DNA of 64,000 nt from Neoscytalidium dimidiatum (lineage: Eukaryota; Ascomycota; Dothideomycetes; Botryosphaeriales; Botryosphaeriaceae), in assembly GCA_037367355.1 (NCBI GenBank), contig CM074703.1, forward strand, positions 620,001-684,000. The letters run 5' to 3'. Both the position numbers and the translations under genes were made by a program. The notes beneath the pieces are model-generated. The model was not told the DNA's origin. It was given only the letters and a program-made list of their open reading frames with translations, and searched no databases. Position 1 is the first letter of the stretch, and every line of letters starts with the position of its first letter. Below are positions 43,282 to 55,000 of the stretch, piece after piece.

Positions 43282-45003
43282 TCAGAGGGTGTACTTGAAC
43301 TCCGGATGCCGATAACCCAGCATACCCTCATCACCTTCCTGCAGCCTATAATCCCTCTTCCCGGAAGCCCTTTGCCTGTTCTCCCACGTACAATACAAAA
43401 TGTTGGTCGTGCTGAGGACAAGCGACAAGCAAAGCACGCCAATATTGATCGCGTGCCCAGTCGTATACCTTGGCCTGTTGTTGAGAACACAACGTCAGCA
43501 AGGATCATCATCCTTTTGTGGAGCCAAGTTCGGAACGTCAAAAAACCGCCCCGCTCGGCGCCAATTTTTGGCGCCGAGAGAGAGGCGCTGAGTGTCCGTC
43601 ATCGACAAGAGATGCACGTCAGATTTCGGCCAAGGACGGGCTGGGCGGGCTAACTTACGCATCTTTTTGCAGGTATGTGAAGGTCGCGATAAAGGCCGCC
43701 ATGTTGGCTATCATGATTTGAAAGCCGGTGCCTGTTGCTCGGACGTAGTGGGGAGCCAGGTTGTTGGCCAGCCAGCCCATGACGAGTGGAGAGCAGGGGA
43801 AGACGCCGCACGCGACGAAGAAGGTACCGCCATAGCGCGTCAGTGGGCGAGCACTGGCGATTTGCATGATGTATCCGACGATAGCGAGCGTGGCAAGGCC
43901 GATCATGAATGGTCCGCGGACTTTACACTTGTCCGAAAAATGGCCAACGATAAGGACGCTGAAGAAGCCGGCGATATTGGGCGGCACAGTGAGAAGCTGG
44001 GCCTTGACGGACGTGTAGCCAAGAGTCTTGATGATGGTTGGCAGAAAGAGGGAAAAGCTGTAGATCGGCGTGATGATGGCGAAGAAATTCAAAGACAGGA
44101 TGAGCGTCTGCCAATTCAAGATGGCGCGCTTCACCCAGACCCAGTTGAACGTCTCGCCTTCCACATCACCAGTATTGGTAGCCCCATGAGCATCCATGCG
44201 CATGCGTGCGACTGCTGCGCCGCGTTCTTCTTCGGTCAGGAATTTGGCCTCAGCGGGGACGTGAGGAAGGAAGAACATGGTCAGGATCCCAAAGATTACG
44301 GTTATTGCGCCTGGATTTGATCGCGTTAGCCTGAGGAAATACTGTAGAGGAAATTGCACTTTCTACCTTCCACGAAGAAAATGAATGGCCAGCCATTGTA
44401 GCCATCCGTCTTGATCCTTGCTAGGCCGGTAGCAAGCAGGCCACCAAAAGCACCGCTAAGAGGTGCTGCGCAGTAAAACATTCCGACGCGGTAGAGAAGT
44501 TGATGGCGGCGGTAAAACATAGCAAGATAAATGATCATGCCGCCGAGAAGGCCGCCTTCTGCGAGGCCAAGGAAAAATCTTGCAGCGAGCAGACCTTCAA
44601 AGGATTTTACGAAGCCCATGAGCGTGCTGATCAGCCCCCAGATAGCGACAAGGCCAGGTAGGTAGTATCCAGCCTTGAGGCGTTTGAGGACGAGGTTGCT
44701 GGGAACATCGTAAAGGATGTAAGGGACGTAGAAAATAGCGAGAGCGATATTGAACTTGTCGGCGTCCAGCTCAAGGTCTTCTTCAAGGCCGTCGATTCTC
44801 GCATTTCCAATGTTGCTACGATCGATGAAAGCAAGCAACCAAAGACCGAAGAGCCAAGGGACAATGTGTTTATCGAACTTGCGAGTGATGCGCTTCTCAA
44901 GCACGGGATCGACGGTGTTTTGGTCTTCCCAGGTAGAGTTGAGCTTCTCCAGGTGCACTGGATCCTTCTTCTCGATATCAGCAGGCGGAGAACTATCGGA
45001 CAT
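43282..45003 (-). CDS. MFS transporter, allantoate/nicotinate permease (anion:cation symporter) type
   Basis: Exons 44367-45003, 43659-44310 and 43282-43474 on the minus strand give 493 residues. Twelve hydrophobic segments are apparent. Family marks include FDKHIVPWLFGLWLLAFIDR in TM1, RFFLGLAEGGLLGGMIIYLA, a central loop FLTEEERGAAVARMR, and the C-terminal LGYRHPEFKYTL that ends many Dal5/Tna1-like carriers. The substrate cannot be assigned; relatives take up allantoate, nicotinate, pantothenate or biotin intermediates at the plasma membrane. The last exon was joined by frame (GCCAAGGTAT after a CAACAG acceptor). Divergent from cyclin H with an 826 bp intergenic region. Confidence 0.9.
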
Positions 45004-45829
45004 GGTGCCTCCTTGGAGCCGATTGTTCTCGACCGAGCTTAGCTTGTCTTGTTGAGTGGGTGAGGGCCGTTGCGGTTCAGCGGGCGAAGCTGGAAAGAAG
45101 AGATGGGACAAGGGCGGCAACAGACAGCGGAGAGGAAAACGAGCGGTCTGGACTTCTCAATAGCAGCGAGAAACGGCAGCAGAAATATAACAGTAAGCCA
45201 TGGTGTCACCAGGAGGGCACAGCATTGACTGGGCCTATCGGTAACCAGTGATTCCCCGCATGTCAGCGGCGGCACAGGACCGCAAGCAAAACAGGCGCCG
45301 GGGGGTTAGGGTGATGGGGACCAAGGGACAATCAGGCCCGAGAGAGACTGACGTCCGAGTCTGGGGTAGCAGCCAGTCAGATCCGGGGGTGGCGTGCGGC
45401 AGAGCGGGATGAGAGTGCGGCTACCACTCCGCCGACCAGGCAAGGGTGGCATTCCGCCCCGGGTCCATTGCTGGCGGGCACTGCTCTGTCTGTAGGTGAA
45501 ACCTATCGTGCCAAAAGCGCGCAAGGGTGGACGCCCAGTGAGAGCTGAGCACGGCGGCGGTGCGAAGCTCGCGCCCAGGGTGGCACAAGCACTCTGGGGA
45601 ATGCCGAAGCTTGCACACGACAAGCCCGCCAAGCCGTGGCATTTTTGCGGGCCTCCAGCTGCCGCTGAACTGCGCTGACTCGAAGAGTCGGGGAAGCTGC
45701 ACCCGAGCCCGACCCCCCCCGGCCAGTGAGCGCCAGACCAGACGGGGTCTCTGACGCGTGCGCCGACTCAACGCCTGCACCCTGCGCGACGGAGCTTCCA
45801 GCGCAGCCAGCCGACTCCCCATTCCAGCC
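45004..45829. promoter_or_regulatory. Divergent region MFS transporter / cyclin H
   Basis: About 830 bp, GC-rich towards cyclin H with a run of C near 45712-45720. Overlapping open frames on both strands look like chance. A single TTAGGG near 45305 is not a telomeric tract. Confidence 0.35.
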
Positions 45830-47121
45830 ATGCACCTCACCGAGGACGAGGTCTACCGCACCTCCACACAGTACCGCCTGTGGTCCTTCACCCCCGAGCG
45901 CCTGCGCTCTTTGCGCCATTCGACAAACGCCAATGCCGCTGAACGCGTCAAAGCCAACATCAAGCGCTTCAGAGCAGCCAAGTTGGCCGACGATGCCGCT
46001 CATCAGAACGGCGCCACTACTGGTGCCGACAGCCTCGACATAGACCCACTCACCCCGGACGAAGAGCTGAAGCTGGTCACCAAGATCTGCAAGACCTGCG
46101 TCGACTTCGCCGACTTTGCCAAAAAGAACACCAAGTACAACTTCCCTGCAAATGTCATCGTACGCCGTCCTACGCCCTGTCCCCCCCAAGAAGTGGACTC
46201 CACTGCTGACCGACCTCCTTGACTAAGGCTACCGCAGTTCAGTACGTGAAGCGCTTCTACCTGTTCAATTCGATCATGGTCTATGATCCAAAGAAGATCA
46301 TGCCCACATGCCTCTTCCTCGCCACCAAGACCGAGATCCACTGGACGCCCGCCGCTGAGCTTGCTCCGCTGATGGGCAAGGGCATGACCGCCCAAGACAT
46401 CCTCGCTCCCGAGTACCTCGTCACTCAAGCCCTCCGCTTCACGTTCGATATCAGACATCCATACCGCGGTCTCAATGGCGGACACATGGAGCTCATAGCT
46501 CTTGCTAAGGGCGAAGCGGCTTTATTGCCTGGTACGAACAGGACGCCGCAGGAGGTACAGGCTGAGATGCTGCTGCTGCCAGAGAGGCCCAACGGCCCTT
46601 CGACGAACAACGACGAGCGGACAATGGTCAACCGCATTGGGAAAGCGTACAATACGGCTCGCAATACGCTCAAGAACGTGGCACCCATTTCCGATGCATA
46701 TTTTTTCTATACCCCGGCCCAGATCTGGCTCGCTGCTATGTTACTGGCCGATGAGCCATTGACGCTCTTCTACGTTGACACAAAGTTCCCCAACAGCGCA
46801 CCCCAAGACAACAAGCCTGCCGCGGACATAAGGACAAAGCTGATCGCGACAATACGTGCCTGTGCGCAGATGATGGAAGATCAACGCAAAGAGCTTGAGG
46901 GTTCTGAACTCGTGGAAGATTGCAAGCGCATTGCTCGGAAACGAGACATGTGCAGCGATCCCGAAAAAGCCGACCTTATCGGCCTTCACGCAGCACAGAA
47001 ACGGGGCGGCGCAGCTGAAGGCCAGCTTGATGAGAGCCTCGCTAAGAGGAGGAAGTTGGAGCGAGAGCAGAGTCAGAAGCAGGCTGATGATTTCTGGGGA
47101 CCGGAGCTAAAGAAGGAATAA
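45830..47121 (+). CDS. CCL1: Cyclin H-like TFIIH kinase subunit
   Basis: Exons 45830-46159 and 46228-47121 join in phase 0 to 407 residues. The N-terminus MHLTEDEVYRTSTQYRLWSF, followed by TPERL, is the hallmark of cyclin H/Ccl1. The first cyclin box contains NVIATAVQYVKRFYLFNSIM and IMPTCLFLATKTE. The second contains ISDAYFFYTPAQIWLAAMLL. The tail (AKRRKLEREQSQKQADDFWG) is charged. Cyclin H activates the CDK7/Kin28 kinase that phosphorylates the RNA polymerase II tail. A TPDEELKLVTKI segment in the first fold supports the model. The acceptor at 46227 (CTAAG) is chosen over a nearby CAG because it keeps the conserved AlaThrAla. Confidence 0.93.
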
Positions 47122-49471
47122 TCAGAAGCATCTGGCGGCGCATGGTTGAAAACTTAAGCATCACGATGAGGAGTTATTGGCATCTATCGGTAAGGAAAAG
47201 ACTCGGAGTTGCTGTGCGGGTTTGCTTGCCTGTTGTGAGCTTGGATGACTGGCACAATAATCTGGAAATAAATAGCTTTGAAAGAGGAACACTTCGGAAT
47301 GTTGGTCGTAAAAAGACCTTTCTCTCAGTCCCAAATTTTGCTTGTGTTCTTGATAGCTTGGTTATTGTGCGAGGGTTCACTAATCTATATTGCGTTGATG
47401 ATTTGCAGTAAATTACTAGGCGCACTTCAGAAATATAAACCGAACGGACTTCCGGCGAGGTCCTCAGGCTTTCTTGGGCTTTCCTGCACATATGGCACTG
47501 TTCTATTAGGTCATATTTTACCTTTCTTGCTCACCCTAGGTCTCTGACTTTTCCTTTGGCTCTCTCCTTAGTCCTTTCTGGATATTTACTCTTCTCTTAG
47601 GGCTTGTTCTCACACTGAGTGAAAGAAATCTGTGACTTCGCATGAGGCGTAAACTGGATGACTGAGATTGATGTGCAAATTGAGAGAATCTATGGCTGCG
47701 CGGGATGATGTCAGAAGGGGAGGAGCGGCATGCTGAGAATGGAGCAAGCGGTTGGGACTGTTGATGTTTTGGTAGGCCAAGGGAAAGCCAGCGGAACACG
47801 GTAACGCGACAAGATGCTCTAGGAATATATGTAAATATGTTACGATGGCATATTTGCAAGGTCTGCCTAGACCGTGCATTGCGGTGCGACTGAAAGGCGG
47901 GCGCACGGGAGCGCAGCGCAGTGAGGTTGGCGCTGAAAAGTCAACACCACGAAGAATGTTGTGAGCAGATGCAGTGTAATATTGGCTGAAAGTGATTGCG
48001 GATAATGTTGCAACGCGAAGGGCGACTTTGAGCAAAGTGAGTGCGGGCGGTTACGCCCCAGCACCGCGCCAAGCACCCCGTCATATACCATCGCATATAC
48101 ACATCATCTACGTAATTTAAGGAGAAGAGCTTTGTCACATTGTATCATTATACTGGATCTCTCACTTAACATGCTCGCGGTGTTCGATGCTGGTATACCA
48201 ATGCTCTCGAGACCCGCGCACGTGGCCGTGCCCAATGCATTCCCGTCAAGCTATTTCAGGCACGGCGACGAGGTGACTGATAAATGGGCCGCGGAGGCAG
48301 TGAACTGAGTAGGTCTTGCGCATGCCGCCACTTGCTGGATGTTGTGTGTGATTTGGCGAGAGAAGGTGCTGGCTGTTCCTGCAGTAGCGCTACTGCCGTT
48401 TTGGGTAGGCGGGCCTGCATTATAGAACAGCCAGCCAGGACCAGCTGAGCAGGAACATTCACAGGGCGATGGTTTGTGCCTGCCTAAACCACCATTCGAA
48501 GGTTCCAGCACCAGGTCGTGAATCTGGAAGACACGTTTGGGCCCAGGCAGAACCGCACATGGCGTTGACCGGGCCTTCAAGCCGTGGCGTCATCCCTGTT
48601 TTCCTGGAAGTAAACAAGCTAGGCAGCAGGCCAGCAGCACCACTAGCGCGGCCTGTTCATGCAGGGTCCAGCCTCGTGCTGCTGGCAAGGCTTTTCCGCT
48701 GCGTCTCCCATACCTATATAAACCCCCCTACCCTCGACCTCCGAGGCCTCTTTTCCTCTCCGTCCCTCCCTTGCCTTTCTGGCTTGGGTAGTAACTGTTC
48801 TTCTGATGAACAGGTGACATCATTGGCTCGCCTACTTGGGTAACGAGGGACCCTTCAATGCGGCGGACTCCTTGTGGGAGTGGTGGGTCCGGCGGGTCAA
48901 TCTCAAGCGCTCTTCGGAGGCACCTCATGGACTCACCGAGAGCCTTTGCTGATCATTGCAAAGCTACACGAGCGCCCCTCGGGGGCCGGGCACATGCTCG
49001 TGTGGCAAGGGGTTTTACCCTCCTGCACAGGAGGGGTTTTCTCCCCCGAGAGCCAGAAGGTGCAAGCCACCGACTGGTCTCTTCGTTGAATGGCTTGCCT
49101 TGAGCGGGCCTTCGAGGAAGACTGTGGTTTCGACTCACTGGGCCTTTGGTGACCCAGTGTTGGTGTTGCATGTAGCGGGCCTGCCGCGGTGGAAGATCTG
49201 ATCTGTCCGCGCCGTTTGTGAGATAGACACGCGTGGTGTTTACCTATGCCACCGCACCCTCACCCTCACCCACACTCGACACTGACATTGATCTTGATTT
49301 TCCGTTCAGCGATTCGCCTCGAACGCATTCTCAATGCCATCCGCCCTACTCTCGTCCACTCTTTGTGTTGTCACTCCCTTCAAACACCTTCGCTCAGTCC
49401 ACTAACGAAACGCGAGATCCGGAAACCATTGCTTTTTTCTAATCATAATTATCACATTTTCTGCTTGTCCA
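47122..49471. other. Long stretch without a supported gene
   Basis: About 2.35 kb. The left half is AT-richer and empty. The right half holds a consensus TATATAAA at 48715-48722, then a strong CT block (48738-48782) and, at 48840-49200, several short hairpin-forming sequences and open frames of 60-80 codons. I cannot assign a product. Confidence 0.4.
48715..48782 (+). promoter_or_regulatory. TATA box plus CT-rich block (orphan core promoter)
   Basis: TATATAAA at 48715-48722 is followed 20-60 bp later by a nearly pure pyrimidine block. In filamentous fungi this layout often marks the transcription start of strongly expressed genes. No recognised coding gene follows in the next 700 bp on this strand. 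Confidence 0.4.
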
Positions 49472-51808
49472 TCACTCCTCCGCGTCGCTCTCATCCTCAT
49501 CGTCATCCTCCCCCATCACCAACGTCGGAACCTCCACGTCTCCATCGTCGTCGTCGTCTTCTTCCTCGCCATATCCCGTCTCAACAGGAACGGCCGCTGG
49601 CAGCGTTGATGCAGGCGGTTCCTGCTGAACAGCTTTGGGCACATCTCTGGGCGGACTCTCCACTCGCGCGCGCTTTGGGGACCGCGCGGACTGGGCTTCC
49701 GTCTCCACGCTTGGCCGCTTCTCCGGTCCACTGGTGGATGAAGGCTCTTTGGGTGTGACCTCTTGGTCGGCGATAGGTGCATCTTCCTTGCGCTGCTTCG
49801 AACGCACTGCCACGGGCTCGGGCTCGGCGGGCGCGTTATTAATGAGGGCAGGCGGCGCGTCGTCGAGCTGCATCTCATCACCTTGAGCCAGTGACGCCTC
49901 CTCAGTCTTCTGTTCAGTCGTCTCTGCGGCCGCTTCCTCTTCATCTTCTTCTTCGCTACTGGCGACATCCAGGGCACCGCTGGCGCTTGACCTGATAACC
50001 GGAACGCGAGGACGCAATAGAGACTCAACTGCCGGCGAATCTGGATATAGTCGCGCCAGAAGAGGTAAAAGGCTGGGGTTGCCTCTGGGGTCGAGGCTGA
50101 GGACACTAGCGAGAAGGGCCTCCTCGTGTTTGATCAGCACCGCTGTGCTATCAATGCGCGCCCTAATAGAATTATCCATAGCCTGGGGCGGCAGGTGGGT
50201 GAGGAGCAGCGGCAGCAGGGCGTGAGCTGTCCGGCGGACGCCTCCTGGAACGAGCTGCTGCAGCGATGTTTTGTTGGCGCTGGAAAGGAAACTGTCCGCG
50301 TTCATCGATGCTTGCTGCTGATTCTTGTTGCCATTGCTCGTTGCGGAAGCTGTATCCGGAGACGTGTCGGTCTCCCGGGGCAGAAGGTCCTCGCAACAAG
50401 CTTGCGCAATGGGGTTGAGGCCCTTAACCTGTGCAGCAGACATCGTCGAGCCCATGATTGGCAGTATCTTAGACAGTACAGAATATGAGGCGATACGGAC
50501 GTTGGCAAGAGACCTCTCCTCTTGAAATACGAAGGAAAGACGCTCGAGAAAGAATTCTAGGACGGGAGAGATGGCGTTGTTGAATCGCTCGACTAAGACC
50601 TCGAAAAGGTTCAGAGCTGCTACATGAATCTGTGGCAGCACCGTGAAGAGGTCATTCCGCTCCTCTCTTCCAACCTGGTCGTTGAAAGTAATTCCGCGCT
50701 CTTGATTCTTTTTGTTGTAGCCTGCGGGGGCAGTGGTTGAAAGGACGCGGGTCAGCAGATCCATGATATGCGCTATGCGGAAGCTGACAGGACCAGATGG
50801 CGACGTAGGGGAGGTGGTCAGCTCTGTAAGAAGCTCGAGCAAACCGACCAATCGCGCACTTCCAGCGTAGATGCCAGTCCAACCCGGGAATTCGCACTGA
50901 TCGGGGTCTGGTTGCTGAACGACCTGCTCCAAGGTGCGATTAGTTCTACTTGGTGGCTGAACACCTGTGACCGACTCCCAGTCCTCGATGACGGCCCGGA
51001 AGACCTTGTCTGCCGCCTGGTGGGCCGCCGTAACGACGTTTTGAACGGTCTTCTCCCACTCATCTTTGAACCCATTCTTGGCTGCGCAGTTCGGCAGTTG
51101 GACATACAGATTACGGGCGGCGGCCAAGCCGTCCGCACCGACCAGCACATGCACGCCAGACGAAGACTGAGCGACCACGGTAGTAAGAAATTGGTGGATC
51201 TTGGACAGGTGCGGCCGGAAAGTGGTTGGATGACGTGGAAGCAGACGCGCAAAACTCTCGAGGACAGCCTCAACCAGCTGTTGGATGTTATGGTCCCCGC
51301 TCTTGGCCCGAGAGAGGATGTTCAGGCAAGAAGTGATAAAGGGGGTCAGAGAGGGAGTGGTGATCTCCCTTACGAGGGTTTGGTAGTCACGCGTGAGCAT
51401 AAAAATGCGGGTCAGCGTGATTATTGTGAGAACCTTGGTGGCTGGCGGGTCCGGTTTGGTCAAGATGCCCAGCAGACCTCTCACCCACGGGCCGCTTTTC
51501 TGGAGCATTTCCCAGCCGCCGAGCTCAATGGCGGACTTGGACAGGACTACAGCGGACCACCTTCCCTCGACAGAGCGGTCCTGGAGTAGGGTAGAAATCT
51601 GAGTCCTCAACTTGTGTACGAGAACTGCCGTTTCGGAGGCATCTTTTCCAGCGGCATTTTGCGGCGCTGAGAGCACGGGCTTGCAGGCGGGGAGTGTCGC
51701 CGTGACATGGGGGATGAGCGCTGGGAGCTGCTTGGCAGGGACGGATGACAGGCGGTAGGTGACGGCCTTGAGGGTGTTCGCCGCGTACGAGTCCTGGCTG
51801 GGCGCCAT
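49472..51808 (-). CDS. RIX1: Pre-rRNA-processing protein Rix1 (PELP1-like)
   Basis: One uninterrupted minus-strand exon encodes 778 residues from MAPSQDSYAANTLKAVTYRL. The N-terminal half is the RIX1 helical-repeat domain, with the diagnostic GRWSAVVLSKSAIELGGWEM and LLGILTKPDPPATKVLTIIT. The middle carries HEAT-like helices (LARLVGLLELL, FERLSFVFQEER-type). The C-terminal 170 residues are acidic and Ser/Pro-rich and end in a run of Glu/Asp (MGEDDDEDESDAEE). Rix1 with Ipi1 and Ipi3 acts on nucleolar and nucleoplasmic pre-60S particles in ITS2 processing. The open frame extends 27 residues upstream, but the Met at 51808 gives the family start. Divergent from YPP1, 261 bp away. Confidence 0.92.
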   Translation of the reverse strand: MAPSQDSYAANTLKAVTYRLSSVPAKQLPALIPHVTATLPACKPVLSAPQNAAGKDASETAVLVHKLRTQISTLLQDRSVEGRWSAVVLSKSAIELGGWEMLQKSGPWVRGLLGILTKPDPPATKVLTIITLTRIFMLTRDYQTLVREITTPSLTPFITSCLNILSRAKSGDHNIQQLVEAVLESFARLLPRHPTTFRPHLSKIHQFLTTVVAQSSSGVHVLVGADGLAAARNLYVQLPNCAAKNGFKDEWEKTVQNVVTAAHQAADKVFRAVIEDWESVTGVQPPSRTNRTLEQVVQQPDPDQCEFPGWTGIYAGSARLVGLLELLTELTTSPTSPSGPVSFRIAHIMDLLTRVLSTTAPAGYNKKNQERGITFNDQVGREERNDLFTVLPQIHVAALNLFEVLVERFNNAISPVLEFFLERLSFVFQEERSLANVRIASYSVLSKILPIMGSTMSAAQVKGLNPIAQACCEDLLPRETDTSPDTASATSNGNKNQQQASMNADSFLSSANKTSLQQLVPGGVRRTAHALLPLLLTHLPPQAMDNSIRARIDSTAVLIKHEEALLASVLSLDPRGNPSLLPLLARLYPDSPAVESLLRPRVPVIRSSASGALDVASSEEEDEEEAAAETTEQKTEEASLAQGDEMQLDDAPPALINNAPAEPEPVAVRSKQRKEDAPIADQEVTPKEPSSTSGPEKRPSVETEAQSARSPKRARVESPPRDVPKAVQQEPPASTLPAAVPVETGYGEEEDDDDDGDVEVPTLVMGEDDDEDESDAEE

Positions 51809-52069
51809 CTTCTCTTTCTTCTGAGGCGGCGGGGGGAGGCGGAGCGGAGGCGGAGAATTGTGATGAAGCCGCAAAATAATCTGGCGCACGGGCTCAGGGC
51901 GAGCGACCAGGGTCGCGGGTGCTCCCTGCCGCGTGTCGGACAGCTGCTCCAGCGACCTGTCCGCTCCCCCAGACGCGCTCCTGCTTGTACGTCTTCTCTC
52001 TCCTATTGAATCTCATGGTCCTCGCATACTGACATTCACCTCTGCTCCAGGCCAGGGCTTCGATCCAAA
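51809..52069. promoter_or_regulatory. Divergent promoter RIX1 / YPP1
   Basis: A compact 261 bp intergenic region between two divergent start codons; it must serve both genes. Confidence 0.5.
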
Positions 52070-55000
52070 ATGCCCGCTGTACGTGTTGTTCGCCGGCCGC
52101 CGCGAAACCCTGCCCCACGACGTCACCCCGGCCGTTGAGCTCAGACTGCCCCCCCATGCTGATACACCTCCATGTGTAGGAAAACGCGAAGGCCCTCAAC
52201 TACATAGCGCAGCTTGACGATGCGCGCTGCAATGCCCGCTGGGACGCCCTGCCCGAGCTCGCCCGCAAGATCGAGAAGCATGCTCCACACCGCACCTGTG
52301 TGTCCTCCCGGCTCTCCCTGATCTCCAGCTCCCTTGCTAAACAGCCCCGCGAAAAGGCATATACACGACTGCCCGCGCAGAGGCACAGGTAGCTGCTCAT
52401 ATCAAGCACCATCACGATTCTGCCACCCCGCAAACCCCTACGGTGCCGCCGCCCGATCTTTCTTCCCTCGTCGACTCGTTGGCTGCTGCGAAGGACCAGG
52501 AGACGACCCACAAGCAGGATGCGTTTGCCGCCGGGATATGTCTGGCATGGATACATTGGGAGCTTGCTGAGCCCAGCGAGACTCTGTCCAGGCTGCCAGC
52601 TAATGTTGCTGAAGCTATAGAGGACATGCGCCATGGAGACGAGTCATTCACAGGGTGGACTCAGGTTTGCATCGTGAAGGCCGCCTATCTGAAAGGTAGG
52701 CGTGGGAATCCTGCTCTTCTGTCACACGGCAAAGCTTACGCATCCCAGGTCTTGCGCAAGAGAAGACTGGCGCAATCGCCGAAGCTATAAAAACCTACGA
52801 ATCCGTCCTGCATTTCGTGGGTTCCGACATCCTTAGCACCGAGTCCCTACAGTTCAAGACTTGGTCCGAGGCACTTTTGGGCCGTCTTTGTCTCCTTCTG
52901 GATCTCGGGCACCCCAGCGATAGACCAGAAGACCCCAACGCTGCGCTCCACGCATTCCGCCTATGGTCGCGCCTGATGGAGAATGGCAAAGCTCAGTTCG
53001 CCGGTGAAGTCCCGACTGATCCTCCGGACATGAGGCGCGCCGTGTGGAAAGCCTACTACGACACTTTGTCAATCATTCTCCGCCGTGGCCTTCTCTACAG
53101 CGGCTCGTCCGACCCTGACCAAACACTCCTCGGTGATGCTGCGGAGCACGCTTCTGAGGAACAGTACCTTTCAGCTAAGTTACAACAACGTGCTGAGCTC
53201 AAGCTGGTGGAGACTGTGTACGAGTCCTTGTTGCTTAAAGAGACTCGTTTCCCTAAAGCGAGCGAAACGAATGAAGAAGTAGACGCATGGGCAGAGTCTG
53301 TTATGAGCAATTGGCGTATCATTTGCGGCCCATCTTGGACGGACGAAGAACTTGGCGAAGGCGGCAAATCAGCCGTCGGAAAGGGCGTCCTTGATGTACG
53401 TGATGATGTCGGATTTCAGGCCGGTGCAACACTGATTCTTTCTTCCAGATCCTCTACCGTGCGGCAACAAAAACATACCATTCGACACGAATCCTGCGAC
53501 ACCTTTTCATTGTCCACGCGTCCCTGGCCGAGTTTGATCTCTCCTTCAAGGCGTTTGACTCTTACGTCGAGATCGTCAGCAGGGGTAAGGACCGTGCAGA
53601 AAAGAGTGGGGAAGAAGACCCTGGCTTGGATGACGACAACACTGTTCTTCGGACTGCAGTTGAGGCTGTCAGGATCCTGTGCCGTTTTGGCACCCGAAAG
53701 CATGCCGAAAAGGCCAAGGCAGTTGGTGAGCAAATTGAAAGGTGGTTGAAACAGCAGACTCCGGCATCAAGACCTGGCACAGCAACATCGGACGGGGCGG
53801 CTGCGAAGAGGTCAACTGAAAGTGTCATCTCACCTCGCGTCCTTGCGCTCGCGTATCGTGCAATAGGTATCAGCCGCGCGCACTGGGCAAGGCTCACATA
53901 CGAGGCCACCGCAAGATCAACGCTCCAGACACAAGCAGTCCAGGCATTTCGAAAATCCTTGAGTACGGATTATCAAGAGACCACTAATCTCGAAACTCTC
54001 TACGCCTTAGGATTGGTCCTTGCCGAGATGCGGGACATCAATGGAGCGATCAAGGTCATCAAGCGCGCTCTTTCGTCCAATTCCCGAGGCGATGGTTTGA
54101 GGACGCCTGATGGTGTCGCCAGTGAAGCGTATGGCGAAGACGCTAATTACGTGCACGAGCGGAAACTCATTCCTCTCTGGCATTTACTGGCACTACTTCT
54201 CACTGCCAAATCAGACTTCAGTACCGCCGCGAGAACCTGCGACGCCGCTTTTGATCAGTTCGATGATCCTACGGTACTTTTTGGTAACCAAGGTGAGGCC
54301 TACCGAAGCGAACACCTCAACGACAGTTCTGCAGACATAGAGAAGGCTCGGAGCAGTACAAACAAAGGACTCGTTGACCGTATGGAGCTATTCGAGAAGG
54401 AGGGTATCCTTCAAGTGAAGGTTACGCAATTGATGCTACTTGAAGTTGTCGAGGGCACAACCGCTGCTGTCGATGCCAGCATGGAGCTCTTAGGTCTGTA
54501 CAAGAGACTCTACGGTGACCCAACTGGCTCTCAAAAGGAACCTGATACTGTGGATATTTCGACACAGAATACGCCAGGTAATCGAGCAAGCTTCTTCGGA
54601 AGGACCAAGACCTTGAGGAAGAGCACAATCACGCAGGATCAAACCGCTGCAACACCCCCGACCAGAAGGAGCACTTCTTCTCGGCCGTCAACAAATGCCA
54701 CAGAAGGCACAGGCACACCAGCAATTCAGGTAACGGATGCATCCGGCAAACACAGTCATCATCATCACCATGGCTTATTTCATCACAAGCATCATGAAAA
54801 GTCTAGTTCCGGAAGCATTAAGTTGCGGAAGAGAAGCGCGAGCAATATCAAAGCCCCAGATTCGGCTGGCAAAGATTCAGAAAAGTCGGATGGGGCCGCG
54901 AATGGAAGCACTCGACGAGGAAGCGCACTATCGACCTCAGAACAGCCTCTCCGACCGATTCCGCACAACATCCCTCCCAGCAAGCAGCCGCCTCCGCCCG

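Noticed and set aside
45300..45315. Telomere-like GGGGGTTAGGG
   Set aside because: Only one TTAGGG unit is present; no array.
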